A DNA stretch of 43,442 bases from Kitasatospora phosalacinea (GCF_000717185.1 NZ_JNYE01000105.1:1-43442), one strand, 5' to 3'. Positions 15,391 to 24,596 are shown, numbered from the stretch's first letter. The notes: generated from the sequence alone by a model not told the origin. Made by a program: numbers and translations.

Positions 15391-16365
15391 GTGTCGAGCA
15401 CTGGGAGCAGCCCCACCGCGCGGGCGTTGCGCGCGCTGGAGATCCTGCGGGAACGGCCGGGGACCACGTCGGAGCAGTTGGCGCAGCGGCTGGGGGTGAC
15501 GGACCGGGCCGCGCGGCGGTACGTGGCGGTGCTGCGGGAGGCCGGGGTGCCGGTGGAGTCGGAGCGGGGGCCGTACGGGGGCTACCGGCTGGGGCGGGGC
15601 GCGCGGCTGGCGCCGGTCTCGTTCACGCAGGAGGAGGCGCTGGGGCTGGTGATGGCGGTGCTGGACGGGCGGCCCGCCGCCACCGACCCGGAGGACCTGG
15701 TGGGGGCCGCGCTCGGCAAGGTGGTGCGCGCGCTGCCGGAGGCGATCGGGCGGCAGGCCGCCGCGCTGCGGGCGCACGCCGCGGCCGCGCCCGACCCGTA
15801 CCCGGCGCACCCCGACCCGGCGGTGGCCAGCACGCTGGTGGAGGCGATCGCGGCGCGGCGGCGGGTGCTGATCGGCTACCGCAGCGGGGACGGCGACGAG
15901 TGGCGGGCGGAGGTCGACCCGTGGGCGGTGGTGGTGCGCCGGGCCCGCTGGTACCTGCTGTGCCACTCGCACCGGGCGGACGCCGTCCGCACCTACCGGA
16001 TCGACCGCGTCCGGACCGCCGAGCGGTCCGGCACGCCGTTCACGATGCCGGACGGCCTCGACCCCGTCGCCGCGCTGGAGGAGCACCTGGGCAGCGGCTG
16101 GGCGTTCCGCACCCGGGTGCGCTTCGACGCCCCGGCGGAACGGGTCGCCCCCTGGGTCGGCCCGGCGATGGGGCGGTTGCGGCCGGACGGGGAGGGGTGC
16201 GTGCTGGAGGGCAGCACCCGCAACCCGGCGATGTACGCGGGGGAGTGGCTGGCGGCCGTCCCGTTCCCGTTCCGGGTCCTGGAGGGGCCCGAACTGCGGG
16301 CGGCGGTGGCGCAGTTGGCGGCCAGGTTCACCGAGGCGGCCGCGGAGCCGGACGCGCGGGGCTGA
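15391..16365 (+). CDS. HTH/WYL-domain transcriptional regulator
   Basis: The 324-residue protein has an N-terminal winged helix-turn-helix (ALRALEILRERPGTTSEQLA, then LGVTDRAARRYVAVLREAG), a linker helix, a WYL domain (about 145-215, with RARWYLLCHSHR and TYRIDRV) and a WCX-type C-terminus. WYL domains bind small ligands or nucleic acids. It is divergent from the alpha/beta hydrolase gene and most likely controls it and itself through the palindrome between them. Confidence 0.9.
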   Translation: MSSTGSSPTARALRALEILRERPGTTSEQLAQRLGVTDRAARRYVAVLREAGVPVESERGPYGGYRLGRGARLAPVSFTQEEALGLVMAVLDGRPAATDPEDLVGAALGKVVRALPEAIGRQAAALRAHAAAAPDPYPAHPDPAVASTLVEAIAARRRVLIGYRSGDGDEWRAEVDPWAVVVRRARWYLLCHSHRADAVRTYRIDRVRTAERSGTPFTMPDGLDPVAALEEHLGSGWAFRTRVRFDAPAERVAPWVGPAMGRLRPDGEGCVLEGSTRNPAMYAGEWLAAVPFPFRVLEGPELRAAVAQLAARFTEAAAEPDARG

Positions 16366-16463
16366 GCCGGACGGGCCGCGGTCGGCGGCCCCGACGGTGC
16401 GCTTCGACGCCGCCGCGGTGGCCGACCTCGGCACCGGGCCCGCAGGCCCGCCGCGGCGGACCC

Positions 16464-17624
16464 TCAGACCGCGGCGGGCTGCGGGGCGGGGCGCAGCAGC
16501 CGGACCACCTCGTTGACGGCCGTGCGGCCCGCGCGGTTGGCGCCGACGGTGGAGGCCGAGGGCCCGTAGCCGAGCAGGTGGACGCGCGGGTCGTCGGCGA
16601 CCCGGGTGCCGTCCATCCGGATGCCGCCGCCCGCGGTGCGCAGGCCGAGCGGGGCGAGGTGGGTGAGCTCGGCGCGGAAGCCGGTCGCCCAGACGATCGC
16701 GTCCACCGCCAACTCCTCGTCGCCCCAGGCGACTCCGTGCTCGGTGAGCCGGTCGAACATCGGGCGGCGGTGCAGCACGCCCAGCTCCTCGGCGCGGCGG
16801 TACGCCACGCTCGGGCCCAGGCCCGTCACCGAGACGACGCTGCGCACCGGCAGCCCGGCCCGCACCCGCGCGTCCACCTCGGCGACCACCCCGCGGCCGA
16901 ACTCCTCGGTGAACGGCCCCTCGTGGACCAGCGGCGGGGTGCGCGTCACCCACACCGTCTCGGCGACCGCGCCGAGTTCGGAGAGCACCTGCACCGCGGA
17001 GGCGCCGCCGCCCACCACGACCACCCGCTGCCCGGCGAACCCGGCCGGGCCGCGGTAGTCGGCGTAGTGCAGCTGCCGCCCGGCGAAGCGGCCCGGGTAG
17101 CGGGGGAGGAAGGGCCGCGTCCAGGTGCCGGTGGCGTTCAGCAGGGCGCGGGCGGCCCAGCGCCCGGCGTCGGTCTCCACCAGCAGCCGCCCGTCCGGCC
17201 CGCCGTCGGCCCGCCCGTCCGGCCGCTCGCGCACGGCGAGCACCTTCACCGGCCGCAGCACCGGCAGCGCGTGCTTCGCCTCGTACGCGGCGAAGTAGCC
17301 GGGGACGGCGATCCGGGCCTCGGTGGCCGGGTCGGTGGCCGGGAGCTCGAAGTCCGGCAGGTCGTGGAAGCCGTGCACGGTCGCCATGGTGAGCGAGGGG
17401 GAGCGGTGCGCCCAGGCGCCGCCGGGGGCGTCGTCCGCGTCCAGCACCACGAAGCCGGTGTGCGGGGCGAAACCGCGGCGGCGCAGGTGGTAGGCGGCGG
17501 ACAGGCCGGCCTGGCCCGCGCCGATCACCAGCGCGTCCACCTCGCGGACGGCGCCCCGGCCAGCGCCCCGGACGGCGCCCCGGACGGCGCCCGCGGACCC
17601 GGTACTTGCACGTTCAACGGTCAC
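16464..17624 (-). CDS. Flavin-containing NADPH monooxygenase-like protein
   Basis: The 386-residue protein has an FAD Rossmann motif (ALVIGAGQAGLSAAYHL), a second GxGxxx site for NADPH (VVVVGGGASAVQ), and WATGFR in place of the FATGY linker. An FMO-like PGGAWAHR segment follows strand 2. It resembles YUCCA/CzcO-type oxygenases. Its GTG start overlaps the stop of the ATP-grasp gene (GTGA), so the two are co-translated. Substrate unknown; N-oxidation or oxidative decarboxylation of an amino-acid-derived ligation product is one possibility. The N-terminal 30 residues (VRGAVRGAGRGAV) are a low-complexity extension. Confidence 0.88.
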   Translation of the reverse strand: MTVERASTGSAGAVRGAVRGAGRGAVREVDALVIGAGQAGLSAAYHLRRRGFAPHTGFVVLDADDAPGGAWAHRSPSLTMATVHGFHDLPDFELPATDPATEARIAVPGYFAAYEAKHALPVLRPVKVLAVRERPDGRADGGPDGRLLVETDAGRWAARALLNATGTWTRPFLPRYPGRFAGRQLHYADYRGPAGFAGQRVVVVGGGASAVQVLSELGAVAETVWVTRTPPLVHEGPFTEEFGRGVVAEVDARVRAGLPVRSVVSVTGLGPSVAYRRAEELGVLHRRPMFDRLTEHGVAWGDEELAVDAIVWATGFRAELTHLAPLGLRTAGGGIRMDGTRVADDPRVHLLGYGPSASTVGANRAGRTAVNEVVRLLRPAPQPAAV

Positions 17625-18529
17625 ACCGGTGAAACACCGGGGCGCGGCCGGCTGTTCCCCGGCAGCAGGGCGCGGGCCGCCGCGGCCAGCCGCTCCGGGC
17701 CGCCCGGGCACAGGTCGAGGAACAGCCGGGGCTCGGTCAGCTCCAGCTCGATCAGCGCGGGCGAACCGTCCGGCAGCCGGACCAGGTCGACCCGGGCGTA
17801 CAGCAGCTCGCCCGGCGCCGCGGACGCCGCCAGCACCCGGGCGGCCAGCGCCAGTTGGTCGGTGTCCGGCTCGCGGGCGACGTCCGCGAAGCCGCCGCCC
17901 AGCATCGGCCCGCGGCGCACCGCGTGGCTGAACTCCCCGCCCAGGTACAGCAGCGAGGTCTCCCCCTCGTCCTCCACCATCGCCAGGTACGGCTGCACCA
18001 TCGCCGTCCGCCCGGCCCCCGTCAGCGCGGCGACCTGTGCCAGCGCCGCGGCCCGGTCGGCGGTGCGGACGGTGTCCCGCGCGCCGGAGGAGACGGTCGG
18101 CTTCACCACCACCTCCGGCCAGTCGACCGCCCCCAGCGCCGCGGCCGCGTCCACCGGCCCGCCCGGGGCGACCCACAGCGTCGGCACCACCGGCAGCCCG
18201 GCCTCCGCCAGGCCGCGCAGGTACGTCTTGTCGGTGTTGCGCTCCAGCACCCGGGCCGGATTGGCCAGCCGGGTCAGCGCGGAGACCCGGCGCGTCCAGG
18301 CCAGGAACTCCTCGCGGTACAGGATGTAGTCCCAGACGCTGCGCACCAGCACCAGGTCGTACCCCGCCCAGTCCACCCCCGGGTCGTTCCAGTACGCGGC
18401 CTCCGCCTCCACCCCGAGCCGCGCGAACGCCGCCAGCACCGGGATCGCCTCCACGTCCTCCACCCCGCGGCAGGTGGCGTACGCGACCCGCGCGGGTCGG
18501 TGGACGGGCGGGCGCAGGACGGTGCTCAC
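17621..18529 (-). CDS. ATP-grasp domain protein
   Basis: The 302-residue protein has an ATP-grasp fold: an N-terminal subdomain (VAYATCRGVEDVEAIPVL; LVLVRSVWDYILYREEF), the nucleotide-binding ERNTDKTYLRGLAEAGLPVV and VVVKPTVSSGARDT, and metal/phosphate ligands in LIELELTEPRLFL. It likely makes a carboxylate-amine bond through an acyl phosphate; the closest group I recall is the RimK/DcsG-like set. GTG 18529 is preceded by CAGGAG. Paired with the monooxygenase and divergent from an MFS exporter, it could belong to a small biosynthetic locus. Confidence 0.85.
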   Translation of the reverse strand: MSTVLRPPVHRPARVAYATCRGVEDVEAIPVLAAFARLGVEAEAAYWNDPGVDWAGYDLVLVRSVWDYILYREEFLAWTRRVSALTRLANPARVLERNTDKTYLRGLAEAGLPVVPTLWVAPGGPVDAAAALGAVDWPEVVVKPTVSSGARDTVRTADRAAALAQVAALTGAGRTAMVQPYLAMVEDEGETSLLYLGGEFSHAVRRGPMLGGGFADVAREPDTDQLALAARVLAASAAPGELLYARVDLVRLPDGSPALIELELTEPRLFLDLCPGGPERLAAAARALLPGNSRPRPGVSPV

Positions 18530-18746
18530 GGGAGGGCTCCTGGGGTCGGGGCGAAGCGGTGCGCTGCGAGCCTCCAACGCGCCCCTGACCAGTGTCAATC
18601 GTTATTCCGCAGCTGACCGGCGGAGCGGCCGCCGAGGAGCCGGGCACCCGCGGAACCCCCGGTTCCGCCCCGCCCGCGGCCGCGGCGCGGCCGGTGGTTA
18701 GGGTACGTGGGACCCCGGACCGTCCTGCCTCGGAGACCCGCGCCCC

Positions 18747-20090
18747 ATGCCGCCCCCGCCCCCGCCCCCACGCCCGGCCCGGGCGGTCCGCCGTCACCGG
18801 CTGTCCCTGCAACTGTGCTTCGCGATCCCCGGGTTGGCGCTCGCCACCTGGGTGACCCGCACCCCCGACGTCCGCGACCGGCTCGGGGCGTCCACCGCCG
18901 AGATGGGCCTGGTGCTCTCCGGCATGGCGGTCGGCTCGATGCTCGGCATCCTGGTCGCGGGCGCCCTGGTGGCCCGGTTCGCGACCCGCCCCGTGGTCGT
19001 CGCGGGCATGTGCGCGGTCCTGGCGAGCGTCGCGGTGACCGCCCTGGGCGCGGCCGCCGCCTCCGCGCCGCTGGTGGCCTGCGGCCTGTTCCTGATCGGC
19101 GCGGGCATGGGCCTGTCCGAGGTCGCCAGCAACGTCGACGGCGCCGTGGTGGAACGCGAGTACGGCCGCCCCGTCCTGCCCGCCCTGCACGGCTGCTACA
19201 GCCTGGGCACCGTGATCGGCGCCGTCCTCGGCGTCGCCGGGGCCGCGGCGGGGCTCCCGGTGCCCTGGCACCTGGCGGCGGTGCTGCTGCTGGTCACCGG
19301 CCTGTTCGGCTGGGCGCTGCCGGGCCTGCGCCCCGGCCTGGGGCGGGACGGGACGCAGGCCGGGGACGGGACGCAGGCCGGGGGCGGGGACGCGGACGAG
19401 CCGCGGGCGCCCGGAGGCCGACCGCACGGCTCGCGCCGACCGTACCGCGACCCGAAGTTGCTGCTGATCGGCGGCGTGGTGTTCGCCGTGACGCTCGCCG
19501 AGGGCGCCGCCACCGACTGGCTGCCGCTGCTGATGGTCGACGGCCACGACATGCCCGCCGGCCTCGGCTCCGCCGTGTACGCGGGCTTCGCCGCCACCAT
19601 GGCGGTCGGCCGGTTCGCGGGCGGCCCCGTGGTGACCCGCCTCGGCCGCCCCGCGGTGCTCGGCGGCGGCGCGCTGCTCGCCGCCGCGGGCATCGCCCTG
19701 GTCTCCTTCGCGAACTCCCCGGCCGCCGCGGGCTGCGCCGTCCTGCTCTGGGGCCTGGGCACCGCGCTCGGCTTCCCGCTGGCCCTCTCCGCCGCGGGCG
19801 AGTCCGGCCCGGACACCACCGCCCGGATCGCCCTCACCTCCCGGATCGGCTACGTCGCCCTGCTGGCCGGGCCGCCCCTGCTCGGCCTGCTCGGCGAACG
19901 GCACGGCCTGCGCGCCGCGATGGTCCCCGTCCTGCTGCTCGCCCTCACCGCGGCCGCGCTCTCCCCGGCCACCGGCCCCCGCCGCACCCCCCGCCCCGGC
20001 GGCGACGGCTCCCCGAACGAGGGGCAACCGTCCGGGGCGGACGCCCCCGCCGACCCCGCCGCCCGCCGGGCGCCCGACGCCGCGCGCTGA
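18747..20090 (+). CDS. MFS transporter
   Basis: The 447-residue protein has about twelve hydrophobic helices in two halves, separated by a hydrophilic loop (about 190-232) encoded by a short tandem repeat (GDGTQAG twice). The motif RTPDVRDRLG and the repeated GxxxGxGxG-type glycine helices match the YbjJ/DHA-like exporters. The N-terminus is seven prolines plus a basic stretch, and the C-terminus a charged disordered tail. Divergent from the ATP-grasp gene across 217 bases; TTAGGGT near 18698 may be its -10 region. It might export the product of the neighbouring pair. Confidence 0.88.
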   Translation: MPPPPPPPRPARAVRRHRLSLQLCFAIPGLALATWVTRTPDVRDRLGASTAEMGLVLSGMAVGSMLGILVAGALVARFATRPVVVAGMCAVLASVAVTALGAAAASAPLVACGLFLIGAGMGLSEVASNVDGAVVEREYGRPVLPALHGCYSLGTVIGAVLGVAGAAAGLPVPWHLAAVLLLVTGLFGWALPGLRPGLGRDGTQAGDGTQAGGGDADEPRAPGGRPHGSRRPYRDPKLLLIGGVVFAVTLAEGAATDWLPLLMVDGHDMPAGLGSAVYAGFAATMAVGRFAGGPVVTRLGRPAVLGGGALLAAAGIALVSFANSPAAAGCAVLLWGLGTALGFPLALSAAGESGPDTTARIALTSRIGYVALLAGPPLLGLLGERHGLRAAMVPVLLLALTAAALSPATGPRRTPRPGGDGSPNEGQPSGADAPADPAARRAPDAAR

Positions 20091-20428
20091 TCCGACGAGG
20101 TCGACCGGGCCGGACGGGTTCTCCGCCCGGATCGGCGCCGGGGGCGAGCTGGGCCGGCCGGTGCACCTGCGGTGCGACGAACTCGTCGAGGTCGCCGTCG
20201 ACCGGCCGTCGGCGACCTTCACCGACAACTGCGGGAACTCCCTGGCGACCGACCTCGCCGCAGCCGAATTCTCCGGACGGCGGCGGGCCCGCCCCACCGG
20301 GAATTCCCGGGCGGGGGACGGTCCGTCAGGCCCGGCGGAATTGTCAGTGGCCCGCCGTAGTGTGGGAACAACGCTGGAGGGGGCGCCGGGAAATGGCGTC
20401 GGGAATGGCGTTGGAAAAGGGGTCGAGC
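20091..20428. other. Intergenic leader of the VWA gene
   Basis: No gene with good codon statistics is seen. A frame at about 20100-20290 (HLRCDELVEVAVDRPSATFT) resembles the tail of some coding sequence but lacks a supported start. Nearer the VWA gene the DNA is less GC-rich (AATTGTCAG at 20339, GGGAACAACG near 20363), where the promoter is likely. Confidence 0.4.
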
Positions 20429-21532
20429 ATGTCCGCGAACGTTTCCGCGAACCGAATCGCGCACAAGGTCAACCACGTCTCGCTGGTGGTCGACAAGTCC
20501 GGCTCGATGCGGCGCCACGAGGCCCAACTCGTCCGCGTGGTCGACGAGTTCGTGAAGGGCCTGCAGGAGGAGTCGGACCGCCTCGGCCACGAGACCCGGA
20601 TCAGCCTCTACGCCTTCGACCACGAGGTGCACAACCTGGTGTGGGACATGGACGTCAAGCACCTGCCGTCCCTCAAGGGCCTCTACGCGGTCGACAACGG
20701 CGCGACGGCGCTGATCGAGGCGGCGGTGAAATCCGTCGACGACCTGAAGAACGTGTGGGAGGGCTACGGCGAGCACTCCTTCCTCCAGGTCGTCGTCACC
20801 GACGGCGAGGAGAACGCCTCCGGCTGCTCGGAGCACGGCACCATGCACACCCGGATGAAGAAGACCCAGGGCGCCGCCGTGCTGCGCGGCTGGATGGACC
20901 GCATCCGCGGCGCCCTGGACGACCTCCCCGAGCACTGGACGTCGGCGATCCTGGTTCCCAACTCGCTGGCCAAGCGCACCGCCCAGGAGTACGGCTTCCC
21001 CGCGGGCAACATCGCGATCTGGGACGCCGACTCCACCGGCGGCGTCGAGGAGGCCATCGACACCGTCAAGACCGCCGCCACCAGCTTCCTGCGCGGCCGC
21101 GAGAAGGGCGTCCGCGGCACCAGGTCGCTGTTCACGATGGGGCAGGACCTCAGCGCCGACGAGGTGAAGGCCCAGCTGGACGCGCTGGAGGCGGACAAGT
21201 ACGTGCTCGTCCCGGTCGACCGGCAGGCCCCGCTGCGCGAGTTCGTCACCGGCGCCGGGCACCCGTACCGGACGGGCTGCTCCTTCTACGAGCTCTCCAA
21301 GCGGGAGAAGATCCAGGGCGGCAAGCAGCTCGCCGTCGCCGAGAAGGACCCGGTCACCGGCGGGCTCACCGGCCGGGTGTTCTCCGGCCCCGCGGCCCGC
21401 GGGCTGCTCGGCCTGCCCGCGACGGAGGCCACCGTCAAGCCGGGCGACAACCCGGCGTACACCGTCTTCGTCCAGTCGACCTCGGTCAACCGCAAGCTGG
21501 TGCCCGGCACCCGGCTGCTCGTCATGCTGTAG
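20429..21532 (+). CDS. VWA-domain protein
   Basis: The 367-residue protein begins with a von Willebrand A domain; the metal site DKSGSM (Asp22, Ser24, Ser26), an NGATALIEA loop and TDGEEN complete the MIDAS. Its C-terminal half (LDALEADKYVLVPVDRQAPLR onward) ends in a beta-rich segment like those of phage-type and tellurite-associated VWA proteins. No signal peptide is present, so it acts in the cytoplasm. ATG 20429 was chosen by similarity; ATG 20393 with GGAGGGGG upstream would add 12 residues. Its function is unknown; such proteins often act as metal-dependent protein scaffolds. A strong hairpin follows. Confidence 0.82.
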   Translation: MSANVSANRIAHKVNHVSLVVDKSGSMRRHEAQLVRVVDEFVKGLQEESDRLGHETRISLYAFDHEVHNLVWDMDVKHLPSLKGLYAVDNGATALIEAAVKSVDDLKNVWEGYGEHSFLQVVVTDGEENASGCSEHGTMHTRMKKTQGAAVLRGWMDRIRGALDDLPEHWTSAILVPNSLAKRTAQEYGFPAGNIAIWDADSTGGVEEAIDTVKTAATSFLRGREKGVRGTRSLFTMGQDLSADEVKAQLDALEADKYVLVPVDRQAPLREFVTGAGHPYRTGCSFYELSKREKIQGGKQLAVAEKDPVTGGLTGRVFSGPAARGLLGLPATEATVKPGDNPAYTVFVQSTSVNRKLVPGTRLLVML

Positions 21533-21553
21533 CCGCTGTAGCCGGGAGGGGCC

Positions 21554-21588
21554 CGGCGGCCCCGGAGCGGTGCGCTCCGGGGCCGCCG
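21554..21588. terminator. Strong bidirectional hairpin terminator
   Basis: A perfect 15-bp stem, CGGCGGCCCCGGAGC with its complement and a GGTGC loop, sits between the convergent VWA and YbjQ-like genes. No U-run follows, as is common in actinomycetes. It would serve both strands. Confidence 0.85.
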
Positions 21589-21602
21589 CCGTGGACGGAC
21601 GG

Positions 21603-21974
21603 TCAGCCGACCGGCTCGATCACGGCGGCCGTGCCGTACGCGCACACCTCGGTGCCGACGTCCGCGGCCTCCGTGACGTCGAAGCGCATCATCAGCACCG
21701 CGTTGCCGCCCCGGGCCCTGGTCTGCTCGACCAGGCGCTCCATGGCCTGGTTGCGGGTCTCGACGAGCGTCTTCGTCAGTCCCTTCAGCTCGCCGCCCAT
21801 CAGGGACTTCAGACCCGCGCCGATCTGCGACCCGATGTGCCGGGACCGCACCGTCAGCCCGAACACCTCGCCGATCACCTTGACCACCCGGTGCCCCGGG
21901 ACGTCGTTCGTGGTCACCACCAGCACACCGCCGGACGGGTCCGGCCCGCCACCGAAATCGTTCAGTTCGCTCAT
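21603..21974 (-). CDS. YbjQ/UPF0145-family protein
   Basis: The 123-residue protein matches the YbjQ (putative heavy-metal-binding, DUF74) family along its length: VVTTNDVPGHRVVKVIGEVF, then SLMGGELKGLTKTLVETRNQ, and ARGGNAVLMMRFDVTE, with a C-terminal AYGTAAVI strand. Family members form pentameric barrels; biological function is unsettled. ATG 21974 follows GGGAGG. It is a single gene ending against the shared terminator. Confidence 0.9.
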   Translation of the reverse strand: MSELNDFGGGPDPSGGVLVVTTNDVPGHRVVKVIGEVFGLTVRSRHIGSQIGAGLKSLMGGELKGLTKTLVETRNQAMERLVEQTRARGGNAVLMMRFDVTEAADVGTEVCAYGTAAVIEPVG

Positions 21975-22117
21975 GCCCCCAGCCTCCCGCCCCGGTCCGC
22001 CCGTCGGCCACCCCGGCGCGCCGGGGAAACCCGTTCCGCGCCCGCGCGCCACCGGCGCCGGACACCGGATCGGAAGAGCTGATGGACACCGGGCACCGGG
22101 TTTGTCAACCTTGTCGC

Positions 22118-23035
22118 ATGGGCGAGCGAAACGATCATCCACACGGGCCGCACGCGGCGGAGGAATCCGGCGCGCAGGAGATCGAGGCCACGGTGGTCCT
22201 GGGCCTGCGGATCACCGACTGGCCGGCCTTGCGGGCCGCCGCACGGGCCGCCGTCGAAGACCTGGACTTCGCCGGCATCGACCCCGAGGGCCAGCGCGCC
22301 CAACTGCTCCGCGAAGTCGCCGAGGACCCCAACGCGGCCCTCGGCGCCCTCCTCCACCCCGACCGGCTGGTCGCCTCCCTGCCCGGCATCGAAGCGCTCG
22401 GCGGCACCCTGGAGATCAGCGTCACCGACGACTTCGCCCCCGACTTCGCCGAGCTCTTCCCGCTCGACGACGACGGCGACACCGGCGACTGGACCCTCAC
22501 CCCCCGCACCGCCTGCCTGCTCCACACCCAGCTGATCGGCCTCTCCGACGCCGCCTACGAGGACCTCGACGAGCACGGCGACGACCCCGTCACCGTCGCC
22601 GACGAGGGCGAGTGGACGGTCTTCGGCCGCCTCCCGCAACGCACCTGGAACCTCCACCGCGGCTGGCGCCGCGCCCTCGCCCGCGCCTTCGACGACCTCG
22701 CCGACGACCTCGCCATCGGCGAGTGGCCGCTGCCCCGCTGCCCCGCCGAGGACGTCGCGCTGCGCCTGGCCCTGGCCGACTCCCGCGCCCTGCTCGGCGC
22801 CCAGCCCGAATCCGTCGCCGACATGATGGGCGACCTGCCCGCCGACCTGTACGACTACGACTGGGACGGCTGCACCGACGAACTGTTCGGCGTCTACGGC
22901 CCCGACGAGGAGGACGGCGAGGCCGACGCCGGCCAGCGGATCGACCGGCTCCTCGCCGCCACCCACCCCGAGGGCTGGTTCCTCGGCTACGAGGACGCCG
23001 AGGAACGCGACCCCGGCCGGGGCTACCGCCGCTGA
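22118..23035 (+). CDS. Acidic hypothetical protein
   Basis: I do not recognise the family. The 305-residue product is strongly acidic (stretches such as FPLDDDGDTGDWT and YGPDEEDGEADAG), without membrane helices or signal peptide. ATG 22118 is preferred over ATG 22082 because the twelve codons between use rare A/T-ending triplets (GTT TGT CAA CCT TGT), unlike the gene itself; however, the upstream ATG has the better ribosome site (GGAAGAG). Seventeen bases separate it from the PTH2-like gene, so the two are probably co-transcribed. Confidence 0.8.
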   Translation: MGERNDHPHGPHAAEESGAQEIEATVVLGLRITDWPALRAAARAAVEDLDFAGIDPEGQRAQLLREVAEDPNAALGALLHPDRLVASLPGIEALGGTLEISVTDDFAPDFAELFPLDDDGDTGDWTLTPRTACLLHTQLIGLSDAAYEDLDEHGDDPVTVADEGEWTVFGRLPQRTWNLHRGWRRALARAFDDLADDLAIGEWPLPRCPAEDVALRLALADSRALLGAQPESVADMMGDLPADLYDYDWDGCTDELFGVYGPDEEDGEADAGQRIDRLLAATHPEGWFLGYEDAEERDPGRGYRR

Positions 23036-23052
23036 ACTGGCATCCTGGGAAG

Positions 23053-23826
23053 GTGAGCTCACCCTTCGACCCGCCCGCCCGGCCGTCCTCCGCCGACGTG
23101 CCCGCCGCCGACGTGCCCGCCCCCGCGGTGGGCGGGCACGCCGAGGACCGCGACACCCGCCCGCAGTACGTGCTGCCGCTGGTGGTCCGACTGGAGCGGG
23201 CCGACCCGCCCGCCCGCACCGACGCCCTGGAGACCTCGGCACGCGCCGTCCTCACCCTGCTCGCCGACCCCCGGGTCACCGACCCCGACGGCGAGTGGGC
23301 CGAGCGGGTCGCGGCCTGGGAGGACGCCCGGATCCGCAAGGTCGTCCGGCGCGCCCGCGGCGGCGAGTGGCGCAAGGCCGCCGAACTGCCCGGCATCACC
23401 GTCACCGGCCCCGGCGGCACCGAGGTCCGGGTCTTCCCGCCGATCCCGCTGGACGGCTGGCCCAAGGAACTCGCCAAGCTCCAGGTCTCCGGCACCGACC
23501 TCGACGACCCCGAACCGCCCGGCCCCGTCCCCGAGGGCGTCCCCGTGCTCTGGCTCAACCCCGCCCTCGAGATGAGCGCGGGCAAGACCATGGCCCAGAC
23601 CGGCCACGCCGCCCAACTCGCCTGGTGGGAACTGGACGGGGCCCAACGCGAGAAGTGGGCCGCCGACGACTTCCCCCTCGCCGTCCGCACCGCCCCCACC
23701 ACCGCCTGGCCCGCCCTCACCGACGGCCGCCTCCCGGTCGTCCGCGACGCCGGCTTCACCGAGATCGCCCCGGGCAGCGCCACCGTCGTCGCGGACCACC
23801 CCGCCCCGCGCCTGCGGCGGTCGTAA
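23053..23826 (+). CDS. PTH2-like peptidyl-tRNA hydrolase domain protein
   Basis: The 257-residue protein has a C-terminal domain like type 2 peptidyl-tRNA hydrolase: MSAGKTMAQTGHAAQLAW matches the Lys, Gln and His of the family's K-x-x-AQ-x-x-HA signature, and VVRDAGFTEIAPGSATVVA matches its end. The first 150 residues contain an N-terminal disordered stretch and an actinomycete-specific helical part. It would release peptides from peptidyl-tRNA or act on related substrates. GTG 23053 follows GGGAAG and 17 bases of spacer. Confidence 0.83.
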   Translation: MSSPFDPPARPSSADVPAADVPAPAVGGHAEDRDTRPQYVLPLVVRLERADPPARTDALETSARAVLTLLADPRVTDPDGEWAERVAAWEDARIRKVVRRARGGEWRKAAELPGITVTGPGGTEVRVFPPIPLDGWPKELAKLQVSGTDLDDPEPPGPVPEGVPVLWLNPALEMSAGKTMAQTGHAAQLAWWELDGAQREKWAADDFPLAVRTAPTTAWPALTDGRLPVVRDAGFTEIAPGSATVVADHPAPRLRRS

Positions 23827-24566
23827 GGCACTGCGCCGGCCCCGACACGGCGACGTAGCAGGTGAGGCGCCTGCACTCCGGGCAGCCGCGTGCCTTCGGC
23901 GACCTTTCCGGTGGGGCGTGTCGTGCGGGACGGAGCGAACCCGTCGATACGGAGTTCGACCTTCCCCGGTGCGGGGGCGATCGCCGTGGAGGGCTTCGGC
24001 GCCGGTGGCCGGGGCCTCGGCGACGGGGAAGGCCGGTACGACGGCGAGCACGGCGGACCGTCCGGGCCCGCTCGCTCGGCCGCGCCGGCGCAACCTTCGG
24101 CACCGCCCCCGCGCTCCACGCCCTCGCCGCCGGACTCCAGGCCCTGGTCACCCGACCGCTACCGCGCCGAAGCACAGGCCCTCGGACAGGAGGCCGAGGC
24201 CCGGCTCCTCGAACTCGCCGAGCTCCGCGGCACGCTCACCACGGCTCAGGCGCAGCGCCGGGGGACGGTCGGGAGCGGCTTCACCGCGGCCCGTCGGCCG
24301 TGAGGCGGCCCCCGTCGGCAGGGCGCCGTCGGCAGGGCGCCGTCGGCAGGGGGCCGTCGTCCTTGCCGCGCAGCGCAGTGGCGGCGTTCCGGTCGGCCCG
24401 CTTCGAGTGCCGGATCAACCGGGCGGTCCGGCGTGCAGCCGGACGGTGGTGCCGGTCTGTGCGGTGGGGCGGATCCGGGCGAGGTCGCAGGGCTGCTGGG
24501 CGAGCCAGAATCGTCCGCGGCCGCCGCCGTGCTGGGTTTCAGGAGTCGTGTCCGACCGGTGCGGGC
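23827..24566. other. Accessory region with coding fragments, no intact gene
   Basis: Two pieces look like leftovers of genes. Plus strand, about 24150-24303, reads YRAEAQALGQEAEARLLELA and on to SGFTAARRP then TGA: a coiled-coil C-terminus with proper codon bias but no upstream match. Minus strand, about 24415-24545, reads FWLAQQPCDLARIRPTAQTG and TTVRLHAGPPG then stop, also with good codon bias. A 14-bp repeat lies at 24312-24353. The remainder is GC-rich spacer without a supported frame. Confidence 0.5.
24312..24353 (+). repeat. Three tandem 14-bp units (CCGTCGGCAGGGCG)
   Basis: Units start at 24312, 24326 and 24340; the first two are identical and the third differs by two bases at its end. 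They follow the TGA of the coiled-coil fragment and lie outside any supported gene. Confidence 0.85.
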
Positions 24567-24596
24567 TTGTCCATTCTTTGCACTGTGCAATAAAAT
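24567..24596 (+). promoter_or_regulatory. Promoter with embedded TTTGCA palindrome (site 1)
   Basis: TTGTCC (24567-24572) and TAAAAT (24591-24596) are separated by 18 bases. TTTGCA-CTG-TGCAAT (24577-24591) fills the spacer, the classical position of a repressor operator. The AT-rich -10 is conspicuous in this GC-rich DNA. It would drive the small coiled-coil gene at 24725. The same palindrome occurs at 30812 and 31869. Confidence 0.6.

Noticed and set aside
16464..20297. A 1277-codon open frame on the minus strand covering the monooxygenase, ATP-grasp and MFS genes
   Set aside because: Only its last third is a recognised protein. The rest is antisense or out of frame to genes with clear domains; such long frames are produced by extreme GC content.
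22590..24119. A 509-codon minus-strand frame over the PTH2-like gene
   Set aside because: It is antisense to a gene with a clear hydrolase motif and lacks any recognisable domain.
23890..24303. A 137-codon plus-strand gene
   Set aside because: Only the last 45-50 codons have coding character; the upstream part is low-complexity with no ribosome site, so it is described as a fragment.
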